A stretch of 11,170 bases of DNA from Candidatus Culexmicrobium profundum (GTDB lineage Archaea; Thermoproteota; Methanomethylicia; Culexarchaeales; Culexmicrobiaceae). Below, in pieces: positions 1 through 5,503 of the stretch; the stretch's first letter is position 1, and each line of letters opens with the position of its first letter. A program made the translations under genes and the position numbers. The notes below the pieces were generated by a model. It worked only from the letters and a program-made list of their open reading frames with translations. It ran no database searches and had not been told where the DNA came from. Location of the stretch: NCBI GenBank assembly GCA_025061245.1, contig JANZKD010000047.1, forward strand, positions 1 through 11,170, given 5' to 3'.

Positions 1-378
1 AGTTGGAATCAGTAGTAGGTTCTGAAAATTGATGACTAAGTCGGTGAAATTTTTGTCTTCAATTTGCTGCTTCCCATCATCATCTAAAGGTAATATAAAA
101 TTTGCATAACTTTTATTCAATCCATTCTTTAAAGCATAAGCGAGGTTTGGATTCGGTTTATTTGGATTGCTTCCAATTTCCTTCTCCACCTCATCAGGTA
201 TGCCATCTTCATCGCTATCCAAAAGGAATTGATTACCATTCTGCGAATAATATATGATAACACCAATTACAGCAAAAACTACAATAACCAGTAAAGGATA
301 AATCCACTTCTTCTCCCTTCCCTTACCTAAATTAAAACCTTGACTAACTGCAATCACCCTTCTTCCCAACACCCTCAT
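1..378 (-). CDS. Membrane-anchored protein with acidic Ca-binding-type repeat (partial, 3' end outside window)
   Basis: This frame is open from an ATG at 378 to the window edge (126 codons seen), so the C-terminus is missing. Residues 1-24 are basic. Residues 25-44 form one strongly hydrophobic membrane helix starting at KWIY. It is followed at 54-76 by an acidic segment (DSDEDGIPDE then NPNKPN) typical of thrombospondin type 3-like calcium-binding repeats, with a second acidic cluster (LDDDGK) at 98-103. The likely topology is a short cytoplasmic tail and an outward-facing domain. The helix and the segment around residues 88-103 resemble the anchor and early ectodomain of the large protein encoded just upstream (556-3762), suggesting tandem paralogues. 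The start is uncertain: no good SD lies just before 378, and GTG/TTG codons follow at once. Function unknown. A surface or cell-wall-associated role is inferred from architecture only. Confidence 0.72.
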   Translation of the reverse strand, partial: MRVLGRRVIAVSQGFNLGKGREKKWIYPLLVIVVFAVIGVIIYYSQNGNQFLLDSDEDGIPDEVEKEIGSNPNKPNPNLAYALKNGLNKSYANFILPLDDDGKQQIEDKNFTDLVINFQNLLLIPT

Positions 379-390
379 ACCAACTATTAA

Positions 391-426
391 TTATCCCCCA
401 GCAATGAATAAATAAGTTAATTTCAT
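391..426 (-). other. Possible 11-codon leader ORF upstream of the partial membrane-protein gene
   Basis: A perfect AGGTGA (433-428) is followed after one base by ATG at 426, giving the peptide MKLTYLFIAGG and a TAA at 391-393, 12 nt before the ATG of the downstream gene. This is the strongest SD in the 379-555 gap, yet it does not serve the long frame. It may be a leader peptide, or the remnant of an earlier N-terminus lost by a frameshift. The SD-to-ATG spacing is very short, so translation is doubtful. Confidence 0.25.
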
Positions 427-482
427 TTCACCTGAATTCACTTTTAAAAGAAATTGAGAAAGATCCTCTAATAGGAAATTCA

Positions 483-501
483 AACTAGTAAGTAACTAGT
501 T
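483..501. repeat. Perfect 7-bp inverted repeat with 5-bp spacer
   Basis: The arms AACTAGT (483-489) and ACTAGTT (495-501) are perfect inverse complements around a 5-bp spacer. The dyad lies about where transcription from the TATA-like box at 509-517 would begin (near 485). That would suit an operator for a dimeric repressor, or a hairpin at the mRNA 5' end. It is short enough to be chance in A+T-rich DNA. Confidence 0.4.
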
Positions 502-508
502 CAACAGC

Positions 509-517
509 TTTAATATA
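509..517 (-). promoter_or_regulatory. Candidate TATA box for the gene starting at 378
   Basis: The minus strand reads TATATTAAA, close to an archaeal TATA box. Transcription would start near 485, giving an untranslated leader of about 100 nt. The leader would contain the inverted repeat at 483-501 and the small ORF at 391-426. The rest of the 379-555 gap shows nothing else I can name. Confidence 0.4.
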
Positions 518-555
518 GTTGATCCTAAACTTTTATCTCAACTATCTTCTAAGCA

Positions 556-3500
556 TTAACCTTCATACTTAAAAATAGTTCTTACACAAGGCATATATGG
601 ATCTCCAAGAATCGGAACTCCAATTAGATCAACTCCAAGAACATACGGTTCTAGAACCTTTCCTGTAATACTTATATAATAATTTGCATTTTTTCTAGTA
701 ATCGAAGCTCCTGGCATTGCTTGTGTAAGCGGATCATAAACCAATGGCGAAGGATCGATTTTCATCAAAAGATCATAATCCTTGGGCAATAAAACTATTG
801 CAACATCCCCATGATCTACCGCACCCTTTTCAGCCACAAATCCATACACAGGAACTCCTATCGCTCCTCCTATGTTTAAACTTAAATGAACTCTAAATTC
901 TTCATGACCGGTCCTTCCTGGTAATCCATACTGTTCAAGTATTCTATCTGAACATCCAAGAACCATAGTAATTATTCCATACCTTGCAATCTCACTTCCA
1001 TTCTCGAACAAAACATTCAAGTCCCTCCCAAGTTCTTTATTTTGTCTTTTACAACTACTTATAAATTTGTCAATTCTCTTATCCAAACTCTCAAAATAAG
1101 GGTCTACTAACACCCCATTCTCATAATCTCTAATAATTTTCTTATAAATTTCATATGCCTTCAAATTGTTTGCAAAATTAATTAGAATGATTTTTTCTAA
1201 GTTATCAGCTAAATAATCTTCTGGATAAATTTCGTCTGGCCAATTTCCCTTCAAATCATCTGCACTAAATATGCTAAAGGGAAGTGATATATGAAGTATT
1301 GCTATATCAGCATTTATTTTTGTATTATTCATCTTCTCCAAAATTTCTTCAGGTTTTATTCCAATCTTAAACATCTCTTCCAAATAAGTCCTTATTATTT
1401 GCTCTCTTCTTTTCTCTAGCAACTCAACAAAAGTATGATTAGTTCCATAATTATCTCTTATATTAAAGTCTATCTCTCTATCGGGACGTTTGACATAACC
1501 AATTACAGGAGTTGACCTTCTAGTATTTATAAGATCAACGACCATGTCTCCCTTCTTAGCAAGAGCCCAAGTTAAGTAAGGATAATCAGAGCTAGCTGTA
1601 TAATTTCTTTTAACTAATTCCGTGAGAATATCAGTACCAACTCCAACTAAAGTAAAATTCCCACTTAACCCTTTGAATATTATTGGATCCTTCTCAATCA
1701 ATTCAACAACTTTTTTAATATCATTAGTACTGTAAGAATCTTCTAGGTTCCAATTTTTCATACGGAGGTAAGAAGTTAAGTTTCCTAGATAATAAATACT
1801 TTCAATTTTGTTAACACTTTTAATATCACTCCATTCTAAATAGTTCAAAGTTCTGTTCTTTAAATTGAGTAGTTGTGTCTCATTTAACTTTATTCTTTTA
1901 TCTCCATCTATTTGCTCGAATAAAAGGTTTAAAAAAGTTTTATTATAACTTCTTAAAATTTCGTTTACTTCTGTTATGTTTTCATTTGTTAGTTGATAGA
2001 TGTTTTTAGTCAAGTAATTCCATTCTTTCCAATTTCTTGCAAATTCTATCCAATTCGGATCAGTTAAGTTTATGTTATCTTTGAATTTCCACATAAACCT
2101 TGAAAACTCGTAATCATCCATCCCACTTTTCTTCTTAAAATTTTCTTCAATTCTTCTTCTTTTTTCTTCAGGCAAGTACACAAATTTGTAATATAATCCC
2201 CCTATTGCAGCTGGAATTGCAATGCTTAGCAGTGCGTAGATCCATTTTCTTTTGTTTTTCTTTTCTATTTCTTTGATTTCTTTTTTGATGTTTTCGTCTA
2301 GTTCTTTTATTGCTTCTTTGAATAAGTGTGGATGGTTGGTTTTTATTTTTTCACAGAATTTTTTGAAGTAGTTGTTGTTTCCTGTTTGTTTTGATTTTTT
2401 GTAGGTTTGTGTGATTTGGTTTGCTAGTTTTTTGATGAGTTTTCTTTTTTGGTTTTCGTTTATTTGGATTAGGTGGTTTTTTCCGTTTAGGTTGATGGTG
2501 ATTGCGGTTTTTAGTGGTTTCATTGTATAGTTTCCGTTTGTTAGTTGGTTGTAGATTTCTTCGAGGTTGAAGAATAGTTCTTCTAAGTGTTTTTCAGAGT
2601 CTTTTTCTCTTGCTTTTAATATGGTTTCTTCTAGTTTTTCTATTGTTTTTAGTGTTTTTGTTGGGTTGTTTGTGTAGATTAGTGTGTGTTTTCCTAGGTT
2701 GTATATTTCTAGTTTTGTGTCTTCTGTTTCTATTTTTATTTTGTTTTCTTGGAATTTTATTTGGTAGCCTTCTGCTTCTAGGAGGGTGAGTAGCCATGGA
2801 GTTTTTTCGTTGATGATGTTTAGGGTTTTGTATATTTTTTGGAATTTTTCTTTGGGTAGTAGGGGTGTGGCTTCTCCATTTAATATGGCTTTTATTGCGA
2901 GTTTTTGTAGGGTTGTGTTGAAGTCTTCTGGATTGGTGTTTTCTTTTTCTAGTTGGTGTATTATGGTTTGTATTTTTTCTGTGAATTGCTTTGCCTTTGT
3001 AATCCATTGGTCTATGAGTGTGGCTTTTATGTGTGTTATTTGTTTTTGTTTTATTTTTCTTCTGAGTTCTATTATTTCTTTTATCCATTCTGCATATTTG
3101 GGGTTTAGTATGCCTGGTTTGACTAGGTGTTCTTTTATGGTTTCATAGAGTTTTGTTGGGGGTGGTGGGTCTATGCCCATGTAGATTAGGATGGCTTGGG
3201 CTGATTTTATTATGGCGTGATAGCAGTCGTATGCGATTATTAGAAGTTTAATGTTGTTTGCATTGCTTAGTCTATGGAATGCGTCTTCAATGAGGTTTTT
3301 TGAAGTTTCTATTGTTGGTGTTAATTCTCTATTTAGTATTAGTTTTTTGATTTGCTTGAAGAAGCCTTGATCATGGAGGATTAAGCCTTCCTTTATAAAG
3401 TTGTATACTGTTGGATTTCCATCCTCAATATAATCTAAAACTTCAGATATAGTTAGGACTGGCTGAACTTCAATTAAGCATGATGAAGTCTTATTTATTT

Positions 3501-3762
3501 CCTTCGCTATTCTCCTTAATTCCCATTCAATTCTGAATTGTAGTTTTAGGGGTATATTGTTGGTTTCATCATCAAGTATAACGAATATATCGACATCACT
3601 TTCAGAGTTGAAGTCACCTCTAGCCACGCTTCCAACCAACACTATACTTTCCACAATTTCTCCCAGTTTCTTCAAAACTTTTCTCGTGAAAGTTTTTGCA
3701 AGATGTATTCTAGCCTCTCTACATGGATAAGTTGATTTTTCAATGCATAAACTCTGAGGCAT
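556..3762 (-). CDS. Large membrane protein: MNT nucleotidyltransferase + HEPN-like domain + membrane helix + unknown ectodomain
   Basis: The protein has 1068 residues numbered from the ATG at 3762. Residues ~30-130 are a minimal nucleotidyltransferase (pol-beta superfamily): G44-S45, then ten residues, then D56-x-D58 (motif GSVARGDFNSESDVD). E98 may be the third acid. Residues ~153-270 look like the helical HEPN domain often fused to MNT (YDCYHAIIKSAQ at 178-189, LRRKIKQ at 233-239), but the HEPN histidine after the arginine seems replaced by Q. Residues ~280-500 are a lysine/asparagine/threonine-rich linker of no recognised family. Residues 507-529 are one membrane helix flanked by basic residues. 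The remaining ~540 residues match nothing I know and carry 11 N-x-S/T sequons against 3 before the helix, which favours an extracellular position. MNT domains transfer NMP to proteins or RNA; the substrate here is unknown. A TATA box at 3786-3793 suggests a leaderless transcript starting at this ATG; a GTG at 3765 is an alternative. Coding composition changes sharply at ~2250 and ~3350. Confidence 0.85.
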   Translation of the reverse strand: MPQSLCIEKSTYPCREARIHLAKTFTRKVLKKLGEIVESIVLVGSVARGDFNSESDVDIFVILDDETNNIPLKLQFRIEWELRRIAKEINKTSSCLIEVQPVLTISEVLDYIEDGNPTVYNFIKEGLILHDQGFFKQIKKLILNRELTPTIETSKNLIEDAFHRLSNANNIKLLIIAYDCYHAIIKSAQAILIYMGIDPPPPTKLYETIKEHLVKPGILNPKYAEWIKEIIELRRKIKQKQITHIKATLIDQWITKAKQFTEKIQTIIHQLEKENTNPEDFNTTLQKLAIKAILNGEATPLLPKEKFQKIYKTLNIINEKTPWLLTLLEAEGYQIKFQENKIKIETEDTKLEIYNLGKHTLIYTNNPTKTLKTIEKLEETILKAREKDSEKHLEELFFNLEEIYNQLTNGNYTMKPLKTAITINLNGKNHLIQINENQKRKLIKKLANQITQTYKKSKQTGNNNYFKKFCEKIKTNHPHLFKEAIKELDENIKKEIKEIEKKNKRKWIYALLSIAIPAAIGGLYYKFVYLPEEKRRRIEENFKKKSGMDDYEFSRFMWKFKDNINLTDPNWIEFARNWKEWNYLTKNIYQLTNENITEVNEILRSYNKTFLNLLFEQIDGDKRIKLNETQLLNLKNRTLNYLEWSDIKSVNKIESIYYLGNLTSYLRMKNWNLEDSYSTNDIKKVVELIEKDPIIFKGLSGNFTLVGVGTDILTELVKRNYTASSDYPYLTWALAKKGDMVVDLINTRRSTPVIGYVKRPDREIDFNIRDNYGTNHTFVELLEKRREQIIRTYLEEMFKIGIKPEEILEKMNNTKINADIAILHISLPFSIFSADDLKGNWPDEIYPEDYLADNLEKIILINFANNLKAYEIYKKIIRDYENGVLVDPYFESLDKRIDKFISSCKRQNKELGRDLNVLFENGSEIARYGIITMVLGCSDRILEQYGLPGRTGHEEFRVHLSLNIGGAIGVPVYGFVAEKGAVDHGDVAIVLLPKDYDLLMKIDPSPLVYDPLTQAMPGASITRKNANYYISITGKVLEPYVLGVDLIGVPILGDPYMPCVRTIFKYEG

Positions 3763-3785
3763 CACTCAAAAATCTAATACAACAA

Positions 3786-3793
3786 GTATAAAA
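3786..3793 (-). promoter_or_regulatory. TATA box of the large MNT-HEPN membrane protein gene; implies leaderless mRNA
   Basis: The minus strand reads TTTTATAC, centred about 27 nt before the A of the ATG at 3762. That is the usual archaeal TATA-to-start distance, so transcription should begin at or within a few bases of the start codon. No separate AGGTGA lies ahead of it, unlike the neighbouring genes. The large gene can therefore be expressed apart from the small genes upstream. Confidence 0.5.
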
Positions 3794-3820
3794 CAATTAT
3801 TACAAAATCAAATTTTATTG

Positions 3821-4054
3821 TTATAATTTTGTTTGAATTTCTCTAAAGTCTTTATCTATCCATTCAAATTCTGCTTCCTTAAGGGTTTCCGAGAGTTCAA
3901 TAACACTTATTTTTTCTTTTGTTATCCAAGATATGCATCCTGCTAATTTCTTTATTGCATTTTCATTTGGCTTTAATTGGGAGAGTTTTATTCCCATTGA
4001 GGATGCTAGATGGATTCTTGAAATTAAATCTGATGGAGAAGGATTAATCATCAC
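3821..4054 (-). CDS. Small protein of unknown function (about 77 aa)
   Basis: I do not recognise this family. The product is about 77 residues, mostly predicted helical, without membrane segments or signal peptide. It has a short SPSDLISR segment near the start, one cysteine (in AGCISW), and an acidic C-terminal part ending FREIQTKL. It is the last of four small genes read in the same direction: 37 nt follow the HEPN gene's stop, and the large MNT-HEPN gene begins 58 nt further on. The start is odd. The SD AGGTGA (4056-4051) itself contains the GTG at 4054 and runs into the ATG at 4051, leaving no normal spacing for either. The same SD is complementary to an upstream TCACCT (see 4051-4076). 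It might be a small regulator or antitoxin-like partner of the HEPN protein, from position only. A decayed gene fragment is also possible. Confidence 0.6.
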   Translation of the reverse strand: MMINPSPSDLISRIHLASSMGIKLSQLKPNENAIKKLAGCISWITKEKISVIELSETLKEAEFEWIDKDFREIQTKL

Positions 4055-4076
4055 CTCTAGGTTTAGTAATAGGTGA
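4051..4076 (-). promoter_or_regulatory. Hairpin that would mask the ribosome-binding site of the 77-aa gene
   Basis: In the mRNA sense, TCACCT (4076-4071) and AGGTGA (4056-4051) are perfect complements separated by 14 nt, with a further possible G-U pair outside. AGGTGA is the SD of the 77-aa gene, so folding would block its translation. The hairpin lies within the 37-nt gap after the HEPN stop codon, where a ribosome finishing the HEPN gene could disturb it. Confidence 0.4.
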
Positions 4077-4091
4077 CTTTTAGCTTTTCTA

Positions 4092-4511
4092 TTATTGGAA
4101 TTTGTTTGGAAAAGCTCTTTTTAGAAAGTCGATTATTTGTTGAGCTACTTTTACTGCCCAAATTACTTTGTTGGGTGTTATTGTTGAGTAGATGTTGTAG
4201 TCTGCTTTTCCTCTTGCTTTTTTAAGATTATAAAGCATGTCTGCGACGGGTATGCCCATTTCTTTTAATCGGTCAATTACTGTGTTATGTATTGAGACTC
4301 GTTTAATTCCTATTGGGCGTCGATATCTTTCCAAATTGGTTACACGTCTTGCGTATAGAAAAGCTGCATAATATGCTCTGCTAATGCAGGTTCTTAAAAC
4401 TCCCTGAGTTAATGTAACTTTATATTTCCCAGTTTGACGTGCTTCTAATTGATCTTTTATTTCTATAGCGAAGAGGAGGAAGTCATCTGCAATATTTAAT
4501 CCTCTGCTCAC
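4092..4511 (-). CDS. HEPN-domain protein (139 aa), possible RNase toxin or nucleotide-binding partner
   Basis: A 139-residue all-helical protein with HEPN hallmarks: an SRAYYAAFLYARR helix (44-56), a histidine (H75) opening a middle helix, and a KKARGKADYN segment (98-106). R100 with ADY is the usual HEPN signature near the C-terminal helix. HEPN RNases carry R-x(4-6)-H. Here the position after ADY is N106 rather than H, so RNase activity is uncertain and a non-catalytic or nucleotide-binding role is possible. The GTG start at 4511 overlaps the upstream gene's TGA by 4 nt, indicating translational coupling and probably a complex between the two products. An SD-like AGGGGTTGA sits six bases ahead, inside a palindrome (4512-4526). 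HEPN genes commonly pair with MNT antitoxins; here an MNT domain appears two genes downstream, inside the large membrane protein. Confidence 0.75.
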   Translation of the reverse strand: MSRGLNIADDFLLFAIEIKDQLEARQTGKYKVTLTQGVLRTCISRAYYAAFLYARRVTNLERYRRPIGIKRVSIHNTVIDRLKEMGIPVADMLYNLKKARGKADYNIYSTITPNKVIWAVKVAQQIIDFLKRAFPNKFQ

Positions 4512-4975
4512 AGGGGTTCAACCCCTATGTAAACGCTCTTCCATGCTTTGGGTTTCATTTTTGCTAGCTCGGTCCAAAGGCTTATAAGTGTATCATAATC
4601 TTCACTTTTCACTTTTATTGTTATGTCAATGGCTTTCCAATTAACATCTTCTTCATCTTCAGCAAGATTAACATGGACACTTTCCACTTGAATATTTCTG
4701 CTTTCTAGTAGTTCGAGTGCATCTATTAAGTAGTTGAAGAATGCTTTCAGATCTATTTGTTTTTGTGCCATATAGGTTACTACTTTTTTGACATCTATTT
4801 TTAAGATACTATATAGTTTCAGTAGCTTGAGGGAGTATTTATTGATTGCTGTTTCAAGCGGGTTTAGGAGTTGCTGTAGGTTGATAAGTGATTTATTAGA
4901 TAAGTCTGTTAATGTTGAGTTTATGGATCTGCTTATAAGGTCATATGTATTCTCAAGGAGATGTATGGATTGCAT
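4508..4975 (-). CDS. HEPN-partner-like protein of unknown family (155 aa)
   Basis: I do not recognise a named family. Residues 1-92 appear helical, with leucine-rich stretches that could form a coiled coil (NLQQLLNPL, KLLKLYSILKI). Residues 97-155 read as a small alpha/beta domain: a strand ESVHVNLA, a strand AIDITIKVK, a helix EDYDTLISLWTELAKM and a final strand SVYIGVEPL. The start is set at the ATG at 4975 because AGGTGA (4986-4981) lies five bases ahead of it, the spacing used by other genes here. An ATG at 4978 and a GTG at 4984 (inside the SD) are in frame but too close. The stop overlaps the HEPN gene's GTG, so the two proteins are probably made together and may bind each other. The gene lies 21 nt after the 118-aa gene. 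An antitoxin or adaptor role is inferred from position only. Confidence 0.72.
   Translation of the reverse strand: MQSIHLLENTYDLISRSINSTLTDLSNKSLINLQQLLNPLETAINKYSLKLLKLYSILKIDVKKVVTYMAQKQIDLKAFFNYLIDALELLESRNIQVESVHVNLAEDEEDVNWKAIDITIKVKSEDYDTLISLWTELAKMKPKAWKSVYIGVEPL
4512..4526. promoter_or_regulatory. Palindrome over the ribosome-binding site of the HEPN gene
   Basis: AGGGGTT and AACCCCT form perfect 7-bp arms around a single central base. As RNA the practical fold is a five-pair, G:C-rich stem with a five-base loop. It includes the AGGGG of the HEPN gene's SD and ends just before its GTG at 4511. The same bases encode the last residues (VEPL) of the upstream protein, so ribosomes translating that gene would melt the hairpin and then reinitiate. 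Confidence 0.4.
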
Positions 4976-4996
4976 CATTTTCACCTAATATTGTGC

Positions 4997-5353
4997 TTAT
5001 TCAATTGCCTCGAGTTCTTTTAACAGTTTTTTCAGTCTTTTTGCTAAGTTGAGGAATTTACTTCCAAGTTTTATTTTTTCTTCAGGGGTAAGCTTGACAA
5101 TATCTTTAGATTTCATAGTTGCTATTTCAAGTATTAAAGACATCATTTCTCCAAAAATTTCTGGTGGAACTTTTTTGGAGAGTTCCACTAAAGTTTCAGG
5201 TTTCAAAAATTCTTTCATCATTTCTTCAGTATTTTTTCCAGTTTTCTTCTCGAGTTTACCGATCATTGTAATGATTTTACCGAATGTTTCAAAGAATGTG
5301 ACGAGTGCTTCAGAGTACTCTTTCATCATGTTTTCAATAGAATTTTTGGACAT
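4997..5353 (-). CDS. Small helical protein of unknown function (118 aa)
   Basis: No known family is recognised. The 118-residue product is predicted to be almost all helix, methionine- and lysine-rich, soluble, with no membrane segment. A C-terminal charged helix (residues ~90-118, rich in K, L and E) could be a coiled coil or oligomerisation segment. The ATG at 5353 is well supported by AGGTGA four bases upstream. The gene is first in the run of four small genes (5353 to 3821) and ends 21 nt before the likely start of the next, so co-transcription is likely. An A+T-rich TATA-like box at 5388-5401 would give it its own promoter, separate from the methionine aminopeptidase gene whose stop lies 150 nt upstream. 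Its role in the HEPN cluster is unknown. Confidence 0.7.
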   Translation of the reverse strand: MSKNSIENMMKEYSEALVTFFETFGKIITMIGKLEKKTGKNTEEMMKEFLKPETLVELSKKVPPEIFGEMMSLILEIATMKSKDIVKLTPEEKIKLGSKFLNLAKRLKKLLKELEAIE

Positions 5354-5387
5354 TTTTTCACCTGCATTTTAACTGCTTTTTCCTACT

Positions 5388-5401
5388 AAATTTAATTAAA
5401 G
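5388..5401 (-). promoter_or_regulatory. Candidate TATA element for the small-gene operon
   Basis: The minus strand reads CTTTAATTAAATTT, with predicted transcription start near 5368 and a leader of about 15 nt that just includes the AGGTGA of the 118-aa gene. The rest of the 5354-5503 gap shows no other clear signal. Confidence 0.35.
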
Positions 5402-5503
5402 TTTGTATATTAACTCTTTCTACATGGAATTACGTTTCTCAGTTTAGAGCTTTAAAGCAAACCTGTGTTTTCGTGGTTTAACATTTGGTGTAGGATGAAA
5501 ATT

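Noticed and set aside
2594..3148. Long open frames of 164 codons (minus) and 120 codons (plus) inside the large gene
   Set aside because: They arise because the G+T-rich plus strand contains few stop codons in any frame. The minus one gives low-complexity K/N/H/T/R sequence and the plus one F/S/V-rich sequence, and neither has an SD or domain.
2250..3360. Horizontal transfer or a mobile insertion as the cause of the skewed patch
   Set aside because: No flanking repeats, target duplication or transposase traces are seen, the reading frame continues through both edges, and a similar skew occurs in conserved genes on both strands.
5354..5503. Terminator or extra small gene between methionine aminopeptidase and the 118-aa gene
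   Set aside because: There is no stable hairpin or convincing T-run in the sense direction, and no start with SD leads to an open frame of useful length. Only the TATA-like box is supported.
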